DNA of 64,000 bases. Origin: an uncultured Lachnospiraceae bacterium (lineage in GTDB: Bacteria; Bacillota; Clostridia; Lachnospirales; Lachnospiraceae). A program made the translations under genes and the position numbers. Under the pieces are notes generated by a model, which saw nothing but the letters and a program-made list of their open reading frames with translations, had not been told where the DNA came from and ran no database searches. Of this stretch, positions 25,480 through 34,800 are shown in pieces. The stretch lies in contig CAJTPO010000013.1 of NCBI GenBank assembly GCA_910578115.1, positions 18,197 to 82,196 of the forward strand, in the 5' to 3' direction. Within the stretch, counting starts at the first letter, position 1. Each line of letters starts with the position of its first letter.

Positions 25480-26817
25480 ATGAAAAAAGTATCCGTTATC
25501 ATGCCGCTGTATAATGCGGAAAAATATATGACAGAGGCAATAGAGGGTATCCTGAACCAGACGTATGGGGATTTTGAGTTGTTATGTATAGATGATCACT
25601 CAACAGATAATACGGCGGGGATCTTGAATGATATTGCTCAAAAAGAGCAACGGATCCGGATATTGACAAACGGGCAGCGGTTGGGAGCAGGTGAGTCGCG
25701 GAACAGAGGATTAAGAGAGGCAGCAGGCAAATATGTCGTTTTTCTGGATGGAGACGATGTCTTTCATGAGAAGCTGCTGGAGACGACCTGTGAAGCAATG
25801 GAACGCTGTGAGGCAGACGTTGTGCTGTTTGATGCTGCCAGGCATGTGGCAGGTGAGCATATCCATATAAGAAAAGCAACGGAATATACACAGGAGTTTG
25901 TGGAGCGATATTGCATAAAAACGTTCTGCATTCACGATTTTCCGACAGGAGAATTTCCTCTTGGGTCGGATGCGATCGGCGATAAAATGTTCTTAAAAAG
26001 TTTTATTATGGACAATCGACTGCAGTTTCAGGATCTGGCGTCCTCAAATGATGTCTATTTTGTAAGAATGGCTTTGTACTGCGCCGCGAAGATAATATGG
26101 GCGCGAAGCGATGAAATGCTGCTTTATACGCGAGAGCATTCGGAACCGTCCAGAATATCAAATAACAGAGATCCGATGTGCGCCTATTACGCGTGGGAAA
26201 AACTGGCACGGGAATTGTCCGGAAGGAATATGCTGGAAGATCTGCAGCAGCATTTTTACAGCACATTTGCAGGAGCTGTGGTTGACCGGATTCAAAGGGA
26301 ACGAAGCGTGGAGCGGCGAGAAGATTTTTACAGATTTCTGCAAAGAGAAGGCATCGAAAAGTGCATGGCATATTCGACGGTATACCGTGATAAAATAGAT
26401 GTTTACACATTATATATTTTAGACGGTATACAGAAAAATCCATGTGAGAGCGGCTGGATTTTTTCCATGGATTCCTGTTTTCAGTTTTATTTGAGGAAAA
26501 ACGGAGAAAAAATCTGTCGGTTTCTGCAGGAATTGCCATTGCAGGAGAAAAAGACAATACTATGGGGTGCAGGACACGATGGAACAGCGCTGTTGGAATA
26601 TCTGGACGGGCATTCCATAAGGCTGTCCGGAGTTGTTGACTGCAGCACAGAGAAGCAGGGGACTGTTGTCTGGGGGTATGAAATAACCGCCCCGGATTTC
26701 TTTGAGCAGGAAGCGGATCATATTCTTGTCACCTCGAAGCGGTTAGAGCAGGAGGTAAGCGGGATGGTAAAGCATACAAAGGCTGTGGTGGTAAATCTTC
26801 TTACGGTGTTGCTTTAG
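25480..26817 (+). CDS. GT2 glycosyltransferase with C-terminal shared Rossmann-like domain
   Basis: A 445-residue protein. The GT2 core (~1-230) shows KVSVIMPLYNAEKYMTEAI, IDDHSTDNT and the metal motif LDGDD. After a helical stretch, residues ~345-440 are the shared domain (TILWGAGHDGTALLEYL, VVDCS, then GYEI). ATG 25480 is chosen because AAAGAGG lies 6 bases upstream; ATG 25474 adds two residues. Preceded by 66 bases without a gene and followed by the next gene after 14 bases. Substrate unknown. Confidence 0.9.
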   Translation: MKKVSVIMPLYNAEKYMTEAIEGILNQTYGDFELLCIDDHSTDNTAGILNDIAQKEQRIRILTNGQRLGAGESRNRGLREAAGKYVVFLDGDDVFHEKLLETTCEAMERCEADVVLFDAARHVAGEHIHIRKATEYTQEFVERYCIKTFCIHDFPTGEFPLGSDAIGDKMFLKSFIMDNRLQFQDLASSNDVYFVRMALYCAAKIIWARSDEMLLYTREHSEPSRISNNRDPMCAYYAWEKLARELSGRNMLEDLQQHFYSTFAGAVVDRIQRERSVERREDFYRFLQREGIEKCMAYSTVYRDKIDVYTLYILDGIQKNPCESGWIFSMDSCFQFYLRKNGEKICRFLQELPLQEKKTILWGAGHDGTALLEYLDGHSIRLSGVVDCSTEKQGTVVWGYEITAPDFFEQEADHILVTSKRLEQEVSGMVKHTKAVVVNLLTVLL

Positions 26818-26831
26818 AAGGAGACGGATGC

Positions 26832-29831
26832 ATGAGGATCATTGTTTCGCTTACATCTTATCCGCCGAGGATAAATGGTGTACATAAGGTAGTCGAGAGC
26901 CTGTACCGGCAGTCTGTGAAAGCGGATGAAATCGTGCTGTATTTAAGTCTGGAAGAATTCCCCGAAGCGGAAGAGGATCTTCCGGCGACACTCAGGGCAC
27001 TGATCGGGAAAGGCGGGTTCCGGGTGGCCTGGGTGCATGGAAACCTGAAATCCCACAAGAAATATTATTATGCATTGCAGGAATATAGAGATGCCGTTGT
27101 GATTACGGTGGATGATGACACAATGTATGCAAAGACCATGATCGGCGAACTGGTTGCAGGTCATAAGCGGTTCCCCGGTGCGGTATCGGCGAGAAATGTA
27201 AGGATCATTCTGAAAAAGGATCAGACGTTGGAACCGTACCGAAGGTGGGAAAGAGAAGACTGTCTGGAAGATCAGCCGAGAATGGATCTATGTGCCATCG
27301 GTAACGGCGGCATCTGCTATCCAGCGGTGCACCATGAGCGCTGGTTTGATCAGGAGATGATCATGAAGACGGCGCGGGATCAGGATGACCTTTGGCTGAA
27401 ATACAATCAGATCATGGATGACATTCCGGTTGTTTACACGAAGCCTTCTCAAAAAGATATCACGATAGAAGATTCACAGCGCAGCAGTCTGGCGGCCGAC
27501 AATCTGCGTGGAACGGGAAATGACCGGTGTATTGCCGCACTGTCAGCGCTGTGCAGGCAGCAGGATGCAGGCCGCTGCCGGAAATGGTTCCGGAATCTGC
27601 TGACGTGGGAGGCGTATACGACTGCAAAAAAGAGATGCTATGCGGGAATCTATGGAGCTGTACTGGACGGGGTCGGAAATCTGCCGGTTTATTTTTATGG
27701 GGCAGGGGAAATCGCGAGGTATCTTTTAAGGATTCTGGCAGATTTGGGATTGACGGAAAGGCTTGAGGCGGTTCTGGTCACAGACAGGTCGGGGAATCCT
27801 GCCCGCCTGTACGGTCTGCCGGTGCGGGCATTATCGGAACTGGAAGCCGGCCGGGCGTTTGGGGTGATCTTAGGCGTGAGCGAGGCAAATAAAAAGGAAA
27901 TCATGGATGAACTGGCAGAGTATCATTACAAAACTGTGGAATTGGATCTGCAGGTGATCAGCCGTTACTATCCGGAGTGTTTTTTTACTGCCAGAGAAAA
28001 TATGACATCTGTATATGAATCAGTGGCAATTTCGGATCTGCCGAATATGGCGTATCATCATTTTATGAGCTGTGAGAATGAAGTGTTGTATCTGATGGAG
28101 GAAGGAAAGCTGGCAGGCGTTCTGTCTATTGGGGATCTGGAACGTTTTTACAGGAGACAGGAAGACAGACTTACGATCAATCAAAACTTTACCTCGCTGA
28201 GTATGGTTGATTATGACAAAGCAGCTGCATTCTTTGAGCGTTCGCTGACCATCAACGAGATACCGGTGGTGACACAGCAGGGAGAGTTTCTGGGCGTTAT
28301 TAAAAAAGAAAAGAAACCGTTTCTCAGAAAGCGGCAGCGGCGGATGCTGAGAGCCGCCAGACTGGGAGAATACAGGTGGCGGCGGGAAGAAGTGAAACGT
28401 TTTGTAAAGGAAACGAAAGCTGATGTTTTTCTTTATATTTTTTCTCAGGAAAAAGTCATGCAGCAGTTAAGCGGGACGGAGCGGCAGAAGATCATGGGGC
28501 ATGCCTCTAAAATGGACGGAAATTCAAAATGGAGTATTCTGTCGGATCAGGAGTGGGAGACCTTTTTAGGATCAGGAGAGAAGAATGGTGTTGCTGTCCT
28601 GAGGAAAGAAAGAGAGTCTTGTCAGCCGGTGGTTACAAACGGCAGAACTGTATTCCCGGACATGGAGGGGGATTACTGCACAATTCGAAACGGGTATCGC
28701 AGTACGCCGAATCTTCCACCCGCAGCGGACAGAAGAATTTTTATGTTTGGACCATGTTTTGTATTTGGTGCATATTGCAGAGATGACCAGACAATAGAAG
28801 CGTATTTGCAGGATTTACTGAACAAGGATGGGCACACGTTCTGGAAGGTTTTAAACAGAGGATTGTGCAGTGGGGAATTGTGCTATGATCAGATGTTTGT
28901 GGAGGAATTATCGAGAGACGATATTGTGATCATCATAGGGACGGAACGGTATATTCCAAAAGAGACGGGAGGCGCAGTGGCTTTTCAGGGTGACTTGTCA
29001 GAGGTTTTTTTGACGATACCGCATTTATCGGATTGTGTGCTGGACAGCATTTTACATTGTAACTATATGGTAAATGAAAAGCTGGCGCAGAGAATTTATG
29101 CGGATATCTGTTCAACGGGAATCCTGGAAAAGCCAGGAAAGCCTGGCTTACCGGAAAAAATACAGGAGTATTATATTAACTGGTCAATACGGGAATATTT
29201 TATGGAATATTTTCAGCGGTATGGGCTGTGTCAGATGCCAGGTAACAGGAAAACAGGCGCAATCATCATGAACTGCAATCCCTTTACGAAAGGACATAGA
29301 TACCTGATAGAACAGGCCGTGAAAATGGTAGATAAATTATATATTTTCGTCGTAGAAGAGGACAGATCCTGTTTTAAGTTTCAGGACAGACTGCGGATGG
29401 TCGAACAGGGTGTTTCGGATTTGTTGGGGGATATTATGGTCATACCATCGGGCAGATATATGATATCTCTTGAAACTTTTGCACAGTATTTTGATAAGGA
29501 GCAGGTTCAGACGGTAGATTCTATGGATTATGATGTGTATATTTTCGGGGAAATTGTCGCGGCGGAATTAGGGATTGGATATCGTTTCGTAGGAGAGGAA
29601 CCTTTTGACGAAGTGACAAGGGCATATAATGAGACGATGAAGAGGATTCTGCCGGATTTTGGTGTTGAAGTGATCGAATTTCCAAGAGCTGCATTTGACG
29701 AAAAGGAGATGATCAGTGCGACCAGGGTGAGAAAGGCAATACAGGAGGAAGATATGGAGATGCTTGAAAAATTGTGTCCACAGAGTACGATTGCGTACTT
29801 AAAAGAGCATTTTATGCAGGTTGTGAAATAA
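26832..29831 (+). CDS. Multi-domain fusion: glycosyltransferase-like + Rossmann + CBS pair + SGNH-like + CitC-like nucleotidyltransferase
   Basis: A 999-residue protein with at least five parts. Residues ~1-230 resemble a GT-A glycosyltransferase (VSLTSYPPRINGV, metal motif VDDDTMY). Residues ~275-380 are the shared Rossmann-like domain (VYFYGAGEIARYLL). Residues ~395-500 look like a CBS pair (GKLAGVLSIGDLERFY; GEFLGVI). Residues ~635-760 resemble an SGNH-type fold (FMFGPCFVFGAY). Residues ~815-995 match the C-terminal nucleotidyltransferase part of citrate lyase ligase CitC: MNCNPFTKGHRYLIEQA, RFVGEEPFDEVTRAYN and ISATRVR. CitC adenylylates acetate, but here the domain more likely activates a glycan building block (inference). 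GAAGGAG precedes the ATG by 7 bases. Parts 1, 2 and 5 are confident; the CBS and SGNH calls are tentative. Confidence 0.8.
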   Translation: MRIIVSLTSYPPRINGVHKVVESLYRQSVKADEIVLYLSLEEFPEAEEDLPATLRALIGKGGFRVAWVHGNLKSHKKYYYALQEYRDAVVITVDDDTMYAKTMIGELVAGHKRFPGAVSARNVRIILKKDQTLEPYRRWEREDCLEDQPRMDLCAIGNGGICYPAVHHERWFDQEMIMKTARDQDDLWLKYNQIMDDIPVVYTKPSQKDITIEDSQRSSLAADNLRGTGNDRCIAALSALCRQQDAGRCRKWFRNLLTWEAYTTAKKRCYAGIYGAVLDGVGNLPVYFYGAGEIARYLLRILADLGLTERLEAVLVTDRSGNPARLYGLPVRALSELEAGRAFGVILGVSEANKKEIMDELAEYHYKTVELDLQVISRYYPECFFTARENMTSVYESVAISDLPNMAYHHFMSCENEVLYLMEEGKLAGVLSIGDLERFYRRQEDRLTINQNFTSLSMVDYDKAAAFFERSLTINEIPVVTQQGEFLGVIKKEKKPFLRKRQRRMLRAARLGEYRWRREEVKRFVKETKADVFLYIFSQEKVMQQLSGTERQKIMGHASKMDGNSKWSILSDQEWETFLGSGEKNGVAVLRKERESCQPVVTNGRTVFPDMEGDYCTIRNGYRSTPNLPPAADRRIFMFGPCFVFGAYCRDDQTIEAYLQDLLNKDGHTFWKVLNRGLCSGELCYDQMFVEELSRDDIVIIIGTERYIPKETGGAVAFQGDLSEVFLTIPHLSDCVLDSILHCNYMVNEKLAQRIYADICSTGILEKPGKPGLPEKIQEYYINWSIREYFMEYFQRYGLCQMPGNRKTGAIIMNCNPFTKGHRYLIEQAVKMVDKLYIFVVEEDRSCFKFQDRLRMVEQGVSDLLGDIMVIPSGRYMISLETFAQYFDKEQVQTVDSMDYDVYIFGEIVAAELGIGYRFVGEEPFDEVTRAYNETMKRILPDFGVEVIEFPRAAFDEKEMISATRVRKAIQEEDMEMLEKLCPQSTIAYLKEHFMQVVK

Positions 29832-29856
29832 CACGGGCCGGACGAAAAGATGTACC

Positions 29857-29881
29857 TTGACAATTTCATACTTTACATCAG
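29857..29881. repeat. Left inverted repeat of the ATPase cassette (contains TTGACA)
   Basis: Positions 29858-29881 match the reverse complement of 31790-31813 at 22 of 24 bases. TTGACA at 29857-29862 could serve as a -35 box for the following gene, but no good -10 box follows at the right distance. Confidence 0.7.
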
Positions 29882-29941
29882 ATTGGATGTGTGTTACGCT
29901 GTTGATAGAAACACGAAGATTCGTTATGCGGAGAAGAGGAT

Positions 29942-31639
29942 ATGCGCTATAAACCACTGCCCATAGGGGTTGACGATTTTAGGAAACTGATCGAGCATGG
30001 ATATTATTATGTTGATAAGACGGCCTTTATTCGGGATTTGATCGACAGGAAAGGGGAGGTCAATCTTTTCACACGTCCCAGACGCTTTGGTAAGACATTG
30101 AATATGAGTATGCTGCGGTATTTTCTTGAAGACATGCATACCATAAAAGGCGAACCCATGGATAACAGGGGACTTTTTGAAGGCCTGAACATCATGCAGG
30201 CCGGGGAAAGCTATCTGTCGCATATGGGAGCGTATCCGGTGATCACACTGACGCTGAAAGCAGGCAGGCAGTCTACCTTCGCGAGTGCATACAGACAGAT
30301 CACCATGCAGATCGGCATGGAGTTTGAACGGCACAGCTATGTGCTGGATTCGGATCTGCCGGATGAGATGAAGGAGCGGTATAAAAGTATTCTGAGCGGC
30401 CATGCGGATATGGATATTTTTAAAGGTTCGCTGCAGTTTCTCTCACACTGTCTTTCTTACTATTATGGAAAAAGAGCCGTCCTGTTGATCGACGAATATG
30501 ATGTGCCGTTGGAAAATGCTTTTCTGTGTGGATTTTATGACGAGATGATCGATTTTATCCGGGCGCTTTTTGAGACTGTGCTGAAAACAAATGCCGGTCT
30601 GGAGTTTGCAGTCATTTCAGGATGTCTCAGGATCAGCAAGGAGAGTATTTTTACCGGGTTGAATAATTTAGAAGTTATTTCGATTTTAAATGACAGCTAT
30701 CATGAATACTTTGGCTTTACAGACTGCGAAGTCAGGAAACTGTGTGATGATTTTGCTCTTTCTGAAAAATACGAGACGGTGAAAGCGTGGTACAACGGAT
30801 ATCTGTTCGGAAATACAAATGTCTACAATCCGTGGAGTGTGGTCAGATATATTAAGGATTTACAGGCGAACGAAAACTGTTATCCTGTTGCGTATTGGGC
30901 CAACACTTCATCAAACAGTATTGTGCGGGAGCTGATCGAGTTGGCGGATGAAAGCGTAAAGGCGGAGATTGAACAGCTGATCGACGGCGGGGTGATTGAG
31001 AAGCCCGTTCATGAAGATATTACCTATGCTGAGGTGTATGAAAGCATGGACAATCTGTGGAATTTCATGTTCTTCACAGGTTATTTCCGGAAGGTCAGTG
31101 AGCGGATCTGTGAAAATGACATCCGGTATCTGACATTTCGGATTCCCAACAGGGAAGTGCGCTATATTTTCTATACCAAGGTGAGTGCATGGTTTCAGAC
31201 GAAAATAAAGCAGCGTGATATGAGCAGGCTTCACAACGCCTTGTTACAAAAGGATGTGGAAACATTTGAAGCAGAGCTGAATGATATTATGCTGGAGACC
31301 ATCAGTTCCATGGATGAGCATGAGAATTACTATCATGGACTGGTAGCCGGTCTGCTCACCGGGATCAAAGGGTATATCACCAAGTCCAATCGGGAGTCCG
31401 GCAAGGGCAGATGTGATCTTTTCGTGAAACCGGTATCGAGACGGAAGGAAGCTTTTATCATAGAATTTAAAGTGACAAAGAAGCTGGGCGAACTGGAGGC
31501 AAAGGCGGATGAAGCGCTGGAGCAGATCGAGGAGCGGCATTATGAAAAGGAGCTGCTCGATGATAACTACAGTGTGATCAGCCGATACGGTATTGCGTTT
31601 TGCGGCAAGGAATGTATGGTCAGGCTGGCGGCGCAGTAA
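29942..31639 (+). CDS. AAA-ATPase-like protein with PD-(D/E)XK nuclease-like domain
   Basis: A 565-residue member of a family common and much expanded in gut anaerobes (AAA-ATPase_like plus the DUF1703 PD-(D/E)XK domain). The ATPase part begins PLPIGVDDFRKLIEHGYYYVDKT, has the family's variant P-loop RPRRFGKT (~42-49) and a Walker B LLIDEYDVPL (~180). The C-terminal domain has the nuclease core D...E-x-K as GRCDLFV...FIIEFKV (~495-520). The biological role of the family is unsettled; roles in DNA processing or element maintenance have been suggested. It has no functional tie to the glycan genes it sits among, is bracketed by matching inverted repeats, and is followed by its own terminator, which suggests insertion. 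AGAAGAGG lies just upstream of the ATG. Confidence 0.9.
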   Translation: MRYKPLPIGVDDFRKLIEHGYYYVDKTAFIRDLIDRKGEVNLFTRPRRFGKTLNMSMLRYFLEDMHTIKGEPMDNRGLFEGLNIMQAGESYLSHMGAYPVITLTLKAGRQSTFASAYRQITMQIGMEFERHSYVLDSDLPDEMKERYKSILSGHADMDIFKGSLQFLSHCLSYYYGKRAVLLIDEYDVPLENAFLCGFYDEMIDFIRALFETVLKTNAGLEFAVISGCLRISKESIFTGLNNLEVISILNDSYHEYFGFTDCEVRKLCDDFALSEKYETVKAWYNGYLFGNTNVYNPWSVVRYIKDLQANENCYPVAYWANTSSNSIVRELIELADESVKAEIEQLIDGGVIEKPVHEDITYAEVYESMDNLWNFMFFTGYFRKVSERICENDIRYLTFRIPNREVRYIFYTKVSAWFQTKIKQRDMSRLHNALLQKDVETFEAELNDIMLETISSMDEHENYYHGLVAGLLTGIKGYITKSNRESGKGRCDLFVKPVSRRKEAFIIEFKVTKKLGELEAKADEALEQIEERHYEKELLDDNYSVISRYGIAFCGKECMVRLAAQ

Positions 31640-31788
31640 AAGACTCAGCAGCAGGCTGACGGGCATCAAAATTCCAGCGCAGCAGGCTGCGGAGTATTTG
31701 ACCCTCGCGGCAGTCGCTAAATATCCACGCACACCTGCTGTGCAGCATGGATCCTGATGGAAACGAATATGAAATAAACTGCGGAAAA

Positions 31789-31839
31789 ACTGGTGTAAAG
31801 TATGAAAATGTCACACTTTACATCAGTTTTTTTTTTTTT
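31789..31839 (+). terminator. Terminator that doubles as right inverted repeat
   Basis: ACTGGTGTAAAGT (31789-31801) pairs with 31815-31827 (one G-T pair), followed by an unbroken T-run of about 13 bases. Bases 31790-31813, loop included, are the inverted copy of 29858-29881. The segment 31640-31788 between the ATPase stop and this hairpin holds no gene I can see. Confidence 0.85.
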
Positions 31840-31847
31840 GGTTACTT

Positions 31848-34800
31848 ATGAATTTTCATATTTCAGACAGGGGAGACTGGACATTCATGGATATGATACA
31901 GGAAGCGATGGCCCATAATAAGCATATTTCAGATTATAAGTTTGACGGGGAACAGACATGGGCCGCATTCCGGAACAGGGCGGCCGGAAGAGACGTCTAT
32001 CTCTATGGACTGGGAAATGCCGCCGGTTACTTTATAGAAAAATACGGTGATAAGGTAAAACTCTGTGGTGCGATTGACAGCTATATCGGTCTGCAGGGAT
32101 TTTGTCTGGGGGACTATCTGCCGGAAGCAGTGGAAACGGCCTGTGAACGGATTTCGATTTATGATGCCGGTATTCTTCCGTCACTTGATCCGGAGAAAAC
32201 GATTATTTTGATCACTGCCGTCAATGCGTATGAAGAGATTGCCCGGGAAATGGCGTCTTATCGTCTGCAATGTTTTGTTCTGCTTTTGATGGAAGCCGAT
32301 GCGAGAATCTGTTTTCAAGATGAAGATGCCCGAGCGTATGACGGAAAGCAGATTGACAGAAAGCAGATTGGAAAGCACACCGCAAAACATAACGCAAAGC
32401 ACACCGCAAAATGTACCGGAGAACAGCCGGATCTGCAGGAGCAGAGAAACGCATATACAGATAAATGCTGCAGTCTGCCCATTGCGGAAAATAAAATTGT
32501 ATGCATGATCGGCAGGTATGGCGGCCATGCAAGATACATAACGAAGGAGCTGATCAGGCAAAGCGATATCGGAGAAAGGAATGCCAACAAGGCCGGCAGC
32601 GGAAAAGCCGGTGACAGGGAGGGCGGCAGCAGGCAGAGCAGTGACAGGAAAGCCGACAGCAACCATCGAGTCGATCTGGATATCGTCTGGCTGGTGGAGG
32701 ATCTGCGGATGAAAGTACCCGAGGGGGTGCGGCCGGTCCTGATCGGGAATTGGAAGAAATATATTTACGAGATGGAAACAGCCGGCATCTGGGTGTTTGA
32801 TATTCTTGTGCCGGCATTTATACGGAAGCGGGAAGGGCAGATTTATATTCAGACCAAGCACTGGCCGAGTATAACGTTGAAGAAATTCTTTCTGGACGAC
32901 CCATCGACAACAAATACAGAACACGCACGACAACTGGTGCGGCAGAACGGCAAGATCGCGGATTACTTCTTTGTGGGAAGTGATTTTGACCTGCAGACAT
33001 GCAAAAGCGGGTTTGCCTGTGAGGGAGCGTTTGTTTTTGTCGGTTCGCCGAGGACGGACGCTTTATTTGACAAGGGGAATGGTTACAACATTGATAACGA
33101 GAACAGAAGCATTAACGAGGGCAGCAGCGGCAGCGAAGACAACCGGGGCAACAGAACCAACTCTGTCAATCGAAATAAGGTTTATGCCAGATACCACATT
33201 GCGGCAGACATCCACACGCTGTTATATGCTCCGACATTTCGCTTCGATCAGGAAAAAAAGCAGAAAAGGACAGTGCAGGGATTAGATTTTACGAAACTTT
33301 CAAAACAGCTGGAGCGGCGTTTTGGCGGTCAATGGAAGATTCTGTTCAGAGGGCATCCCTCTCTTTTGCATCTGAAAAACAGAGAAGACAGGGAGCATAA
33401 CGTCTCGGTGATCGATGTGAGCGGGTACGAGGACAGTCAGGAGCTTGTGGCCGCCTGCGATATGCTTATCTCCGATTATTCGAGTATTCTGTTTGAGGCG
33501 GCATTTGTGGGGAAAGCGGCGCTGCTGTTTGCACCTGACAGGGAAGCGTATCTGGAAAAGGAGCGGACGTTTTACATAGACTACGATGCGCTGCCGTTTC
33601 CGGCGGCACAGACGAACGGGGAATTGGCCGCCGCGATCGAGCGGTTTGATGAGGGTGCCTATCGAAAAAAGACCGCTCTTTTTCTGGAGCAGTACGGTGT
33701 GCATGAGGACGGTCACGCCAGCGAAAGGGCGGCGGCGTTTCTGTTGTCCCGGCTGGAGCGCCGGCACAGGATTTCCGTCATCATACCTTTTTACAACACG
33801 GCCGCTTATCTGCCGCGCTGTATCGAAAGCGTTCTAAACCAGAGCTGCAGGGATCTGGAGATCATTCTGGTGGACGATGGCTCTACGGATGATTCCCTGC
33901 AGATCTGTGAAGCCTATGCGAAGAAAGATCCCCGTATCGTTCTCATCAGTCAGGAAAACCGCGGGAATACTGCGGCGAGGAAAGCCGGGATAAAAGCCTG
34001 CAGAGGAGAGTATGTGATGTTCGTGGATTCCGATGACTGGATTGGAACCGATCTGGCCGCCCTGCTGTATGAGCAGGCGGAGAGGCATCGTGCGGATCTG
34101 GTCGTTTCTAATGTGTTGAAGATCCGGGCAGGCGGACGGGAGGAAGAGCGGAGAAACCTGATCGCTCCGGGGGTTTATACCAACCCCAAGGATGCGGTGA
34201 AGAAGCTGTTTTTTGATTATGAAGATGAAGACTGCCGGTACGGCATTTTGCCCTATCTGTTTGCCAAGCTGTACCGGAGAGAGCTGGCAGTCCGTTCCAT
34301 GGAAAAGATTGACGACAGGCTCCAATACGACGAGGACCGGGCGCTGGTGTGGACCTGTCTTATGCAGGATATCACGGCGGTCTTTGTTGGCAGCAGGGCG
34401 TATTATTACTGTCAGCGGGCCGAAGGGCTGGTGCGCGCCAGAGACGAACTGTATCTGGCGAAGATCAACTATTTCTACTGTTATATGCGCAGGCTGTTTG
34501 CGCAGGAAGACGGGATTTTAAGAAAGCAGCTGGAGCGGTATGTGGCCTGGAACGTGCAGATTGCGTTTCAGTGGAAGCTGGGCATGGGGGAAGGCGCTTT
34601 GCCGAAAACGCAGGGAAACGGCGGGGAGAGCAGGCAGGATGACCACAGAAAGTCATCAGATTCCCGAAAGCGGCCGGTATCCGGGAGCGAAATGAATGCT
34701 GCCGGCGTCCCGGATCCGGCAGGACACAATGTCAAAGTATCGGTGATCATCCCTTCCCTCAATGCCGCCGGCCAGATCAGGGAGTGCCTTGACAGCGTCA

